A DNA stretch of 17,357 nt from Burkholderiales bacterium (GTDB taxonomy: Bacteria > Pseudomonadota > Gammaproteobacteria > Burkholderiales > Burkholderiaceae_E). Location: NCBI GenBank assembly GCA_027489195.1, contig JAIYAG010000060.1:1-17357 (forward strand), written 5' to 3'. This document shows positions 7,289-14,235 of the stretch, piece by piece; the stretch's first letter is position 1; each line of letters opens with the position of its first letter. Position numbers and translations under genes: made by a program. The notes beneath the pieces are model-generated. The model did no database searches and was not told the DNA's origin. It saw only the letters and a list, made by a program, of their open reading frames with translations.

Positions 7289-7402
7289 ATGAAGGTACTG
7301 GCAAGCGTCAAGAAGATCTGCCGCAAGTGCAAGATCATCAAGCGCCACGGTGTGGTCCGAGTGATCTGCACCGAACCGCGGCACAAGCAGCGTCAAGGCT
7401 GA
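7289..7402 (+). CDS. rpmJ: 50S ribosomal protein L36 (zinc-ribbon form)
   Basis: L36 is the smallest 50S protein and stabilises 23S rRNA near the L7/L12 base. The ATG at 7289 gives 37 residues, beginning MKVLASVKKICRKCKIIKRH. It keeps the complete zinc-binding set Cys11, Cys14, Cys27 and His32, so it is the zinc-dependent form. GGAG at 7279-7282 lies 6 bases upstream. The order secY-rpmJ-rpsM is standard, except that infA, often found between secY and rpmJ in betaproteobacteria, is not here. Confidence 0.98.
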   Translation: MKVLASVKKICRKCKIIKRHGVVRVICTEPRHKQRQG

Positions 7403-7412
7403 GAGGAACGGC

Positions 7413-7778
7413 ATGGCACGTATCGCTGGCATCAACGTCCCCGACCGTCAGCACGCCGAGATCGGCCTGACGGCCATCTACGGCATCGGGCGTCCGCGCG
7501 CGCGGGCGATCTGCGAGGCGGCCAACGTCCCGCTGACCAAGAAGGTCAAGGACCTGACCGACGCGGAGCTCGAGCGCATCCGCGACCAGATCAACCGCTT
7601 CACCATCGAGGGCGATCTGCGCCGCGAGGTGACGATGTCGATCAAGCGTCTGATGGACCTCGGCTGCTACCGCGGTGTGCGGCATCGCCGCGGCCTGCCG
7701 CTGCGCGGCCAGCGTACCCGGACCAATGCCCGGACCCGCAAGGGCCCGCGCAAGGCCGGCGTGGCGCTGAAGAAGTAA
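7413..7778 (+). CDS. rpsM: 30S ribosomal protein S13
   Basis: S13 lies at the top of the 30S head, contacts P-site tRNA with its C-terminal tail and forms bridges to L5 and 23S rRNA. The 121-residue product begins MARIAGINVPDRQHAEIGLT, with the helix-hairpin-helix-like YGIGRPRARAIC. It has the RHRRGLPLRGQRTRTNARTRKGP signature (shown here as conserved region residues about 90-112) and a Lys-rich end. It is 10 bases after rpmJ, with AGAGGA upstream. Confidence 0.99.
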   Translation: MARIAGINVPDRQHAEIGLTAIYGIGRPRARAICEAANVPLTKKVKDLTDAELERIRDQINRFTIEGDLRREVTMSIKRLMDLGCYRGVRHRRGLPLRGQRTRTNARTRKGPRKAGVALKK

Positions 7779-7798
7779 CCCGAGAGAACGGATAACAC

Positions 7799-8200
7799 AT
7801 GGCCAAGCAACCCAGCGCCGCGGGCAACCGCGTCCGCAAGAAGGTCCGCAAGAACGTCTCGGACGGCATCGCGCACGTCCACGCGTCCTTCAACAACACG
7901 ATCATCACGATCACCGATCGGCAGGGCAACGCGCTGTCGTGGGCGTCGTCGGGCGGCGCGGGCTTCAAGGGCTCGCGCAAGTCCACGCCGTTCGCGGCGC
8001 AGGTCGCCGCCGAGACGGCCGGTCGTGCTGCCCAGGAGCAGGGCATCCGCAACCTCGACGTGCGCATCAAGGGCCCCGGCCCGGGTCGCGAGTCGTCGGT
8101 GCGGGCGCTGAACGCCCTGGGGATCAAGATCATGTCGATCGCCGACGTGACGCCGGTGCCGCACAACGGCTGCCGGCCCCCGAAGAAGCGCCGGATCTGA
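7799..8200 (+). CDS. rpsK: 30S ribosomal protein S11
   Basis: S11 forms the 30S platform with S7 and S18, near the E site and the Shine-Dalgarno helix. The 133-residue product starts MAKQPSAAGNRVRKKVRKNV, followed by HVHASFNNTIITITDRQGN and AAETAGRAAQEQGIRNLDV. The ending PHNGCRPPKKRRI contains the Asn-Gly site that can become isoaspartate in E. coli. Translation starts at the ATG following GGATAACAC. It is separated from rpsD by a larger structured spacer. Confidence 0.99.
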   Translation: MAKQPSAAGNRVRKKVRKNVSDGIAHVHASFNNTIITITDRQGNALSWASSGGAGFKGSRKSTPFAAQVAAETAGRAAQEQGIRNLDVRIKGPGPGRESSVRALNALGIKIMSIADVTPVPHNGCRPPKKRRI

Positions 8201-8217
8201 TCGGCGCTCCGAACTAA

Positions 8218-8288
8218 GCCCACCGTTCGCCCCGTCGGCCCTGCCGACGTCGTATTGGGCGGACTAACCGCGGCCCGTTGGGGCCGCG
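8218..8288 (+). promoter_or_regulatory. Two strong hairpins in the rpsK-rpsD spacer
   Basis: Hairpin one has arms CGTCGGC (8233-8239) and GCCGACG (8243-8249) with loop CCT, and may sit inside an outer stem GCCCA (8218-8222) with TGGGC (8256-8260). Hairpin two has perfect 8-bp arms CGCGGCCC (8269-8276) and GGGCCGCG (8281-8288) with loop GTTG. No T run follows. The second hairpin ends 19 bases before the rpsD GTG. Translational control or RNA processing is an inference. Confidence 0.45.
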
Positions 8289-8307
8289 TAAGCGAAAGAG
8301 ACAACAC

Positions 8308-8931
<624 letters not shown>

Positions 8932-8945
8932 AGAGGGATCCATCC

Positions 8946-9959
8946 ATGCAGACTGCTCTGTTGAAGCCCCGCATCGTCGAGGTCGAGCAACTCGGTCCCT
9001 CGCACGCACGCGTCGTGATGGAACCGTTCGAGCGCGGCTACGGCCACACGCTCGGCAATGCGCTGCGCCGCGTGCTGCTCTCGTCGATGGTCGGCTATGC
9101 GCCCACCGAGGTGCAGATCTCCGGCGTCGTGCACGAGTACTCGACGATCGACGGCGTCCGCGAGGACGTGGTCGACCTGCTCCTGAACCTGAAGGGCATC
9201 GTCTTCAAGCTGCACAACCGTGACGACGTGTTCCTCACGCTGCGCAAGGACAGCCCGGGCCCGGTGACTGCGGCCGACATCGATCTGCCGCACGACGTCG
9301 AGCTGGTCAATGCCGAGCACGTGATCGCCAACCTGACCCAGGGTGGCAAGCTCGACATGCAGATCAAGGTCGAGAAGGGCCGCGGCTACGTGCCGGGGAC
9401 GATGCGCAACCTGTCCGACAGCAAGACCATCGGACGCATCGTGCTCGACGCCTCGTTCTCGCCGGTGCGTCGCGTGTCGTACGCGGTCGAGAGCGCGCGG
9501 GTCGAGAACCGCACCGACCTCGACAAGCTGCTGATCGACGTCGAGACCAACGGCGTGATCGCGCCCGAGGAAGCGGTCCGCCAGGCGGCCCGCATCCTGG
9601 TCGAGCAGCTGACGGTGTTCGCCGCGCTGGAAGGCGCCGAGCCGTCGATCGACGTGCTGGGCACCGGCGGCAGCGTGATGCCGATCGGCGCGGGCGGTGT
9701 GCGCTCGCCGCAGATCGACCCGATCCTGCTGCGCCCGGTCGACGACCTGGAGCTGACGGTGCGCTCGGCCAACTGCCTGAAGGCCGAGAACATCTACTAC
9801 ATCGGCGACCTGATCCAGCGGACCGAAAACGAGCTGCTGAAGACCCCGAACCTGGGTCGCAAGTCGCTCAACGAGATCAAGGAAGTGCTGGCCTCGCGCG
9901 GACTCACCCTGGGCATGCGGCTGGAGAACTGGCCGCCCGCAGGCCTCGAGCGCCCGTAA
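8946..9959 (+). CDS. rpoA: DNA-directed RNA polymerase subunit alpha
   Basis: The alpha dimer scaffolds RNA polymerase assembly, and its C-terminal domain contacts UP elements and activators. The 337-residue product has the N-terminal assembly motif FERGYGHTLGNALRRVLLSS (about 28-47). The C-terminal domain (about 262-330) includes RPVDDLELTVRSANCLKAEN, where Arg273 matches E. coli Arg265 (DNA contact), and ends MRLENWPPAG. The interdomain linker (about 235-260) is Gly-rich (GTGGSVMPIGAGG) and accounts for most of the extra length over the 329 residues of E. coli. Confidence 0.99.
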   Translation: MQTALLKPRIVEVEQLGPSHARVVMEPFERGYGHTLGNALRRVLLSSMVGYAPTEVQISGVVHEYSTIDGVREDVVDLLLNLKGIVFKLHNRDDVFLTLRKDSPGPVTAADIDLPHDVELVNAEHVIANLTQGGKLDMQIKVEKGRGYVPGTMRNLSDSKTIGRIVLDASFSPVRRVSYAVESARVENRTDLDKLLIDVETNGVIAPEEAVRQAARILVEQLTVFAALEGAEPSIDVLGTGGSVMPIGAGGVRSPQIDPILLRPVDDLELTVRSANCLKAENIYYIGDLIQRTENELLKTPNLGRKSLNEIKEVLASRGLTLGMRLENWPPAGLERP

Positions 9960-9989
9960 GCGACCGGCCGGACACGAAGGAACCGAACC

Positions 9990-10391
9990 ATGCGTCACCG
10001 TAGCGGACTCCGCAAACTCAATCGCACCAGCTCGCACCGCGAAGCGATGCTGCGCAACATGACCGTCTCCCTGCTCAAGCACGAGGTCATCAAGACCACG
10101 CTGCCGAAGGCCAAGGAGCTGCGTCGCGTCGTCGAACCGATCATCACGCTGGGCAAGAAGCCGTCGCTGGCCAATCGCCGCCTGGCGTTCGACCGGATCC
10201 GCGACCGCGACATGGTCGTGAAGATCTTCAACGAACTCGGCCCGCGCTACGCGAAGCGCAACGGCGGCTACCTGCGCATCCTGAAGTTCGGCTTCCGCAT
10301 CGGCGACAACGCGCCGATGGCGCTGGTCGAGCTGCTGGATCGGCCGGAAGTCGTCGAGGCGCCGGCCGGCGAGGCGACCGCGGCGGCCTGA
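9990..10391 (+). CDS. rplQ: 50S ribosomal protein L17
   Basis: L17 lies at the polypeptide exit side of the 50S subunit. The 133-residue product starts MRHRSGLRKLNRTSSHREAM, followed by LLKHEVIKTTLPKAKELRR and GGYLRILKFGFRIGDNAPMA, all family hallmarks. The C-terminal Ala/Glu-rich tail is slightly longer than in E. coli. It is the last gene of the alpha operon. A strong hairpin follows 27 bases after its stop. Confidence 0.99.
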   Translation: MRHRSGLRKLNRTSSHREAMLRNMTVSLLKHEVIKTTLPKAKELRRVVEPIITLGKKPSLANRRLAFDRIRDRDMVVKIFNELGPRYAKRNGGYLRILKFGFRIGDNAPMALVELLDRPEVVEAPAGEATAAA

Positions 10392-10417
10392 GGCCGACGG
10401 AGGTTCTCTCGCACGGA

Positions 10418-10450
10418 CATCGCGGCGCTCACGGGCGCCGCGATGCGTTT
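10418..10450 (+). terminator. Probable terminator after rplQ
   Basis: A perfect 11-bp stem has arms CATCGCGGCGC (10418-10428) and GCGCCGCGATG (10435-10445), loop TCACGG, followed by CGTTT. The T run is only three bases, so termination may be partial. A second hairpin (CCCGCCGA 10474-10481, TCGGCGGG 10486-10493) follows without T residues. The position after the last ribosomal gene fits the end of the alpha operon. Confidence 0.6.
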
Positions 10451-10530
10451 GGGGGCCACCCCGACGCAACGGCCCCGCCGACGGCTCGGCGGGTGCGGTG
10501 CGGCGCGACGCCAGGCCCATGGGAGGCGAC

Positions 10531-11442
10531 ATGCAACCGGTGCTCGAAGTCGACGGGCTGGTGAAGGCGTTCGGCGGCCAGCGGGCCGTCGACGGCGTGT
10601 CCTTCGCGGTCGAGCCGGGTACGTGCTTCGGGCTGCTCGGCCCGAACGGCGCCGGCAAGAGCACGACGCTCAAGCTGGTGCTCGGGCTGCTGCGGCCGGA
10701 CGCCGGGCGCATCACGCTGCTCGGCCATCCGGTGCCCGAGCGGGCGCGCGAGGCGCGTGCGAAGGTCGGCGTGGTGCCGCAGAACGATCCGCTCGACCCG
10801 GACTTCACCGTCGCCGAGAACCTGCTGGTGTTCGGCCGCTACTTCGGCCAGGACGACGCGACGACGCGGGCGCGCATCGATCCGCTGCTGGACTTCGCGC
10901 AGCTCGCGCCCAAGCGCGATGCCCGGATCCAGGAGCTCTCGGGCGGCATGAAGCGGCGCCTCACCATCGCCCGCGCGCTGATCAACGACCCGCAGGTGAT
11001 CTTCCTCGACGAGCCCACCACGGGGCTCGATCCGCAGGCGCGCCACCTGATCTGGGAGCGGCTGCGGCGCCTGCTCGCCGACGGCAAGACGATCGTGCTG
11101 ACCACGCACTTCATGGACGAGGCCGAGCGGCTCTGCGACCGGCTCGCGATCGTCGACGCGGGGCGGCCGATCGCCGAGGCCTCGCCGGTGGAACTGATCC
11201 GCCGCGAGATCGAGCCGCACGTGATCGAGGTGCACGGCCCCGGCCGGGCCGCATGGGCCGCGACCGCGGGGGCGCTCGCCGACCGGTCCGAGACCGTGGG
11301 CGAGACCACCTTCGCGTACTGCCGCGACCCCGGCCCGCTGCTGGCCTCGCTGCAGGCGCATGCCGAGCTGCGCACGCTGCACCGTCCGGCGAACCTCGAG
11401 GACGTGTTCCTCAAGCTCACCGGACGCGACCTGCGAGACTGA
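10531..11442 (+). CDS. ABC-2 type transporter ATP-binding protein (NodI/DrrA-like)
   Basis: This is the ATPase that drives the neighbouring permease, exporting an unknown substrate. I chose ATG 10531, with GGGAGG at 10521-10526, giving 303 residues. Upstream in-frame starts (GTG 10498, ATG 10519) add only non-conserved residues. Motifs are Walker A GPNGAGKST (37-45), Q-loop Gln84, signature LSGGM (136-140), Walker B VIFLDEP (156-162) and H-loop His193. The N-terminus, with FGLLGPNGAGKSTTLK, and the C-terminal LEDVFLKLTGRDLRD resemble NodI, DrrA and other ABC-2 exporters. It is separated from the permease by 4 bases. Exported lipids, polysaccharides or drugs are all possible; the name NodI would not imply nodulation. 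Confidence 0.93.
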   Translation: MQPVLEVDGLVKAFGGQRAVDGVSFAVEPGTCFGLLGPNGAGKSTTLKLVLGLLRPDAGRITLLGHPVPERAREARAKVGVVPQNDPLDPDFTVAENLLVFGRYFGQDDATTRARIDPLLDFAQLAPKRDARIQELSGGMKRRLTIARALINDPQVIFLDEPTTGLDPQARHLIWERLRRLLADGKTIVLTTHFMDEAERLCDRLAIVDAGRPIAEASPVELIRREIEPHVIEVHGPGRAAWAATAGALADRSETVGETTFAYCRDPGPLLASLQAHAELRTLHRPANLEDVFLKLTGRDLRD

Positions 11443-11446
11443 TGCG

Positions 11447-12283
11447 ATGAGCACGCCCGCCCGTACCGTCGACGCCCCGGAGGCCCGCGCGATCGGACCC
11501 GCGCCGGGCCGCTACGCCCCGCCCCGGCTGACGTGGCGCATGGTGCCGGTGATCCGCCGCCACCTGCTGGTGTGGCGCAAGCTCGCGCTGCCGAGCGTCC
11601 TCGCCAACATCGCCGACCCGCTGATCACCCTGGTCGCGTTCGGCTACGGGCTGGGCGCGCTGCTGCGCGAGATCGACGGCGTGCCGTACATCACCTATCT
11701 CGCGGCCGGCTCGGTGTGCATGAGCACGATGATGGCGGCGAGCTTCGAGTCGCTGTACTCGGCCTTCTCGCGGATGCACGTGCAGCGCACCTGGGACTCG
11801 CAGCTCAACGCGCCCCTGCTGCTCGACGACGTGCTCGCGGGGGAGTGGATCTGGTCGGCGATGAAGGCCTGCCTGTCGGGCGTGTCGATCATCCTCGTCG
11901 CGGTCGCGCTCGGCGTCTCGCGCGAGCCGACGCTGATCGGGCTGCTGCCGGTGGTGCTGCTCACCGGGCTGGCCTTCGCCGGCCTCGCGCTGTGCGTGAA
12001 CGCGGTGGCGCACGGCTACGACTTCTTCTCGTACTACTTCACGCTGGTGCTCACGCCGATGAGCTTCGTGTCGGGCGTGTTCTTCCCGGTGTCGCAGTTG
12101 CCGGGCTGGCTGCAGGCGGTGTCCGCGTGGCTGCCGCTGACCGCGGCGATCGAGCTGGCGCGGCCGCTGGTGCTGGGCCATGCGCCGGAGGCGGTGCTGC
12201 GGCCGGTGGCGGTGCTGGCGGCGTACGCGCTGGGCGGGTTCTGGCTGGCGGCGGTGCTGACGCGCAAGCGCTTCGCCGCATGA
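11447..12283 (+). CDS. ABC-2 type transporter permease (NodJ-like)
   Basis: This is the inner-membrane partner of the preceding ATPase. ATG 11447 gives 278 residues, starting after a Pro/Ala-rich N-terminus (MSTPARTVDAPEARAIGPAP). At least six hydrophobic segments follow. The ABC-2 pattern FVSGVFFPVSQLPGWLQAVS (about 205-224) and LPLTAAIELARPLVLG near the C-terminus are typical of NodJ-family permeases. MHVQRTWDSQLNAPLLLDDVL is also characteristic of this group. The ATPase gene ends 4 bases upstream and the cutA start overlaps its stop (ATGA), so the three genes are read together. Confidence 0.92.
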   Translation: MSTPARTVDAPEARAIGPAPGRYAPPRLTWRMVPVIRRHLLVWRKLALPSVLANIADPLITLVAFGYGLGALLREIDGVPYITYLAAGSVCMSTMMAASFESLYSAFSRMHVQRTWDSQLNAPLLLDDVLAGEWIWSAMKACLSGVSIILVAVALGVSREPTLIGLLPVVLLTGLAFAGLALCVNAVAHGYDFFSYYFTLVLTPMSFVSGVFFPVSQLPGWLQAVSAWLPLTAAIELARPLVLGHAPEAVLRPVAVLAAYALGGFWLAAVLTRKRFAA

Positions 12284-12615
12284 CCGACCCCACCGACGTG
12301 ATGCTCGTGCTCACCACCGTGGCCGACGCCCCGAGTGCCGAGCGCATCGCGCGGGCGCTGGTCGAGGAGCGGCTCGCGGCCTGCGTGACCGTGCTCGGTC
12401 CGGCGCGCTCGACCTACCGGTGGCAGGGCGCGGTCGAGTCGGCCGACGAACTGCCGCTGCTGGTCAAGACCACCGTCGAGCGCTGGCCCGCGCTGCGCGA
12501 GCGGCTGCGGGCCTTGCATCCGTACGAGGTCCCGGAGATGCTGGCGTGGCGGGCGGAGGACGGCTGGCCGGCGTACCTGGACTGGGTGCGTGGGGCGAGC
12601 GCGGACGGCGGCTGA
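12280..12615 (+). CDS. cutA: Divalent-cation tolerance protein CutA
   Basis: CutA is a small trimeric PII-like protein linked to copper and divalent-metal tolerance; its exact function is unsettled. ATG 12280 overlaps the permease stop by four bases and gives 111 residues, the family length. Seen are LVLTTVADAPSAERIARALVEE, the ERLAACVTVL strand with Cys35, STYRWQGAVE, LLVKTT, and the highly conserved HPYEVPEML (80-88) followed by YLDWV. A fragment of this gene's 3' part is repeated 1.2 kb downstream. The gene ends 23 bases before the convergent peptidase gene. Confidence 0.96.
   Translation: MTDPTDVMLVLTTVADAPSAERIARALVEERLAACVTVLGPARSTYRWQGAVESADELPLLVKTTVERWPALRERLRALHPYEVPEMLAWRAEDGWPAYLDWVRGASADGG
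12513..12546 (+). repeat. Direct repeat copy 1 (inside cutA)
   Basis: This 34-base stretch, coding for the conserved HPYEVPEM region of cutA, is identical at every base, synonymous positions included, to 13714-13747. The two copies start 1201 bases apart in the same orientation. They bracket the C13 peptidase gene. Confidence 0.9.
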
Positions 12616-12638
12616 GGGCGAGGCATCGCGGTCGGCGC

Positions 12639-13493
12639 TCAGTGCGGCAGCTCTACCCACGATCGAACAGGCTGCCGGGCCCAGGCCTGGGACCGCAGAC
12701 CGTAGAAGCTCTGGGGAAGAGAGGGGGGCGTGAGACCCATCTCGCGTTCTCGCCTGTCGATGTCCACCTTCGCAGCGTCCATCAGCTCGACCAGGCTCTT
12801 TTCGCCGCTTCGTTCCTGATTGAGCAGCGCATCGACGAAGAACGTGTTGCTGCTGTCGAAACTGCAGCCGAACGAACTGCGGTCCGCAGCGGCCGCCGTA
12901 AGGATCACCCGAGACGGTGCGCGCAACCTGGGCATGAAGGAACCCGAATGGCAGGCTGACAGCAGCAGCACGGTGGGTCTGCCGCCCAGGCCTGCAAGCT
13001 GTTCGTCCAACCACGCTCCGTTGAGGGGAGGGTAGTACTGGTTGGCAAAGTTGATGCTCAATACGTCGCGGTTCCCGTGGGTCGAGAACAGGATGACCAC
13101 CTTGTCCTGAGGCCGCGCGAGCTCGGCGACTTTCTTCAGGACAATTGCGACGTTCTCGGCGGTGGCGTAGGGCCAATCGGCGGGCTGGCCGAGGGCAGGG
13201 TTGTCGAGCTTGAAGACCACGGCAGCCGGGTCGATCTTCCGGACCCAGGATTCGGCGGTGAGCACGTCGCCCCGGAACGCCTTGGACTGCGAGTGCATCG
13301 CGAACCCGGCGAAGACCACGCGACCGGCCGGCGGTGGCGCGGCGTCCTCGGCCTTCAGGATCTGGGCCCTCAGCAGCACATCGCTGCTGTCCTTGCCCGT
13401 ACCCGAATACGGTGTGCTGACGCAGCCGACCAGACACACTGCACTCAGCAGCACACAGGACAGGATCGACCTTCGATCAGGAAGCAGCCTCAT
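12639..13493 (-). CDS. Putative C13-family (legumain-like) cysteine peptidase lipoprotein
   Basis: The 284-residue product begins with a lipoprotein signal: basic RLLPDRR, a hydrophobic core, and lipobox LVGC with Cys24, so it should be membrane-anchored outside the cytoplasm. The mature part resembles Peptidase_C13: GDVLTAESW (75-83), NVAIVLKKVAEL, ILFSTHGNR with presumed catalytic His139, and LLLSACHSGSF with presumed Cys181. The conserved DRSSFGCSFDSSNTFF (204-219) and the C-terminal PSLPQSF also fit. Bacterial substrates of the family are unknown. ATG 13493 is the only start after an in-frame TAG, but no Shine-Dalgarno lies close to it. The gene is bracketed by a 34-bp direct repeat and looks richer in A/T than its neighbours, suggesting insertion. 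Confidence 0.85.
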   Translation of the reverse strand: MRLLPDRRSILSCVLLSAVCLVGCVSTPYSGTGKDSSDVLLRAQILKAEDAAPPPAGRVVFAGFAMHSQSKAFRGDVLTAESWVRKIDPAAVVFKLDNPALGQPADWPYATAENVAIVLKKVAELARPQDKVVILFSTHGNRDVLSINFANQYYPPLNGAWLDEQLAGLGGRPTVLLLSACHSGSFMPRLRAPSRVILTAAAADRSSFGCSFDSSNTFFVDALLNQERSGEKSLVELMDAAKVDIDRREREMGLTPPSLPQSFYGLRSQAWARQPVRSWVELPH

Positions 13494-13521
13494 GACAGCG
13501 ACAGCACGTCGGATCGACCAC
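13477..13521 (-). CDS. Possible Cys-rich leader peptide overlapping the peptidase start
   Basis: On the minus strand AGGAGG (13532-13527) lies 5 bases before a GTG at 13521, an ideal Shine-Dalgarno. The 14-codon frame reads MVDPTCCRCHEAAS, with Cys, Cys, Arg, Cys in a row, and stops 15 bases inside the peptidase gene, in another frame. The peptidase ATG has no good ribosome site of its own, so translational coupling through this frame is plausible. It is too short to test from one sequence and could be chance. Confidence 0.3.
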   Translation of the reverse strand: MVDPTCCRCHEAAS

Positions 13522-13690
13522 GCGCTCCTCCTGAGGAGATGCTAACTCGGCGATCCGTGAAGCGACAATCCGCCTGGTCATCAGATTGATGGACTAACGG
13601 ACTTAGGAAGAAGGTCATGTCCCGCTCTGCGCCGGGCCATGAAACGACACGACCCACGGCCATGGACCGAGGCCGTTCGGGTCAGGGCAC

Positions 13691-13765
13691 GCACCGGAGA
13701 AGCGGCAACGGATCTTGCATCCGTACGAGGTCCCGGAGATGCTGGCGGGGCGGTCCGAGGACGGC
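13691..13765 (+). pseudogene. Fragment of a second cutA copy (3' part)
   Basis: The frame reads APEKRQRILHPYEVPEMLAG followed by RSEDGG. It matches the cutA C-terminal region (RERLRALHPYEVPEMLAW, then RAEDGW) and degenerates on both sides: after about 25 codons it becomes Pro/Ala-rich and the YLDWV end is missing. At DNA level 34 bases are identical to functional cutA and the next 9-base GAGGACGGC block is also shared. It lies downstream of the peptidase gene's start, on the cutA strand. A remnant of duplication or of recombination during insertion is the simplest reading. Confidence 0.65.
13714..13747 (+). repeat. Direct repeat copy 2 (in the cutA fragment)
   Basis: Perfect 34-base match to 12513-12546, same orientation. 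The sequence diverges sharply on the left and more gradually on the right. Confidence 0.9.
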
Positions 13766-13872
13766 GGTCCGCCGCCGCCTCCCGCCGCACTGCGCCGCCG
13801 CGGGTGCCGATGCGCCCTCCCGTCCGATCAGCCGTTCCGCTCACCGCGTCGACCGTCCCGAGGAGCCACCCC

Positions 13873-14226
13873 ATGCCCTATGTCGATGGATTCGTCCTGG
13901 CCGTGCCCGTCGCGAACCGCGACGCCTACCTCGCGCTCGCCACGAAGGCGGCCGCGGTCTTCAGGAGACACGGTGCGCTGCGGGTTGTGGAGTGCTGGGG
14001 CGACGACGTGCCCGAAGGCACGCTGACCTCGTTCACCCTGGCCGTCCAGCGCAAGGACGACGAGGCGGTGGTGTTCTCGTGGATCGAGTGGCCCTCGCGC
14101 GAGGCGCGCGACGCAGGCATTGCGAAGGTGATGGCCGATCCGGAGATGGACATGGATCCGTCGTCGATGCCCTTCGACGGCAAGCGGATGATCTTCGGCG
14201 GCTTCAGGCCGATCGTGGAGGCCTGA
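13873..14226 (+). CDS. DUF1428 family protein (YbaA-like)
   Basis: The 117-residue product matches the DUF1428 family, of which E. coli YbaA is a member. Its function is not established; the fold is a dimeric alpha/beta-barrel of the antibiotic-monooxygenase-like type. Seen are MPYVDGFVLAVPVANRDAY, the HGALRVVECWGDDVPEGTLTSF-type core (about 37-58), VVFSWIEWPSREARDAG, and the C-terminal hallmark MPFDGKRMIFGGF. ATG 13873 is chosen because AGGAG (13861-13865) lies 7 bases upstream and the family begins at this MxYVDGF. The longer upstream frame runs through the cutA fragment in another frame and is not protein-like. It converges on the oxidoreductase gene with a 9-base gap. Confidence 0.93.
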   Translation: MPYVDGFVLAVPVANRDAYLALATKAAAVFRRHGALRVVECWGDDVPEGTLTSFTLAVQRKDDEAVVFSWIEWPSREARDAGIAKVMADPEMDMDPSSMPFDGKRMIFGGFRPIVEA

Positions 14227-14235
14227 GGCGCCCGC

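Larger units (their letters stand above)
13494..13872. other. Gene-poor stretch between the peptidase and DUF1428 genes
   Basis: These 379 bases hold no convincing full gene. They contain the upstream region of the peptidase, including a weak minus-strand promoter candidate (TTGTCG, 18-base spacer, TAGCAT). They also hold a plus-strand ATG at 13617 with a good AGGAAGAAGG ribosome site whose frame leads nowhere recognisable, the broken cutA copy, and the AGGAG site of the DUF1428 gene. Confidence 0.6.

Noticed and set aside
5720..7435. 571-codon minus-strand frame opposite secY
   Set aside because: It is His/Asp/Arg-rich without family-like motifs, and secY on the other strand is a certain gene. 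In high-GC DNA such antisense frames are common.
10474..10493. Second hairpin after rplQ as a terminator
   Set aside because: The 8-bp stem is sound, but no T residues follow, so it is not called as a separate terminator.
12034..13437. 467-codon minus-strand frame across cutA and the peptidase
   Set aside because: It overlaps two recognisable genes in other frames and shows no domain of its own.
13639..13872. N-terminal extension of the DUF1428 protein (78 residues)
   Set aside because: It is Arg/Pro-rich and crosses the cutA fragment out of frame; the family starts at MPYVDGF, with AGGAG correctly placed.
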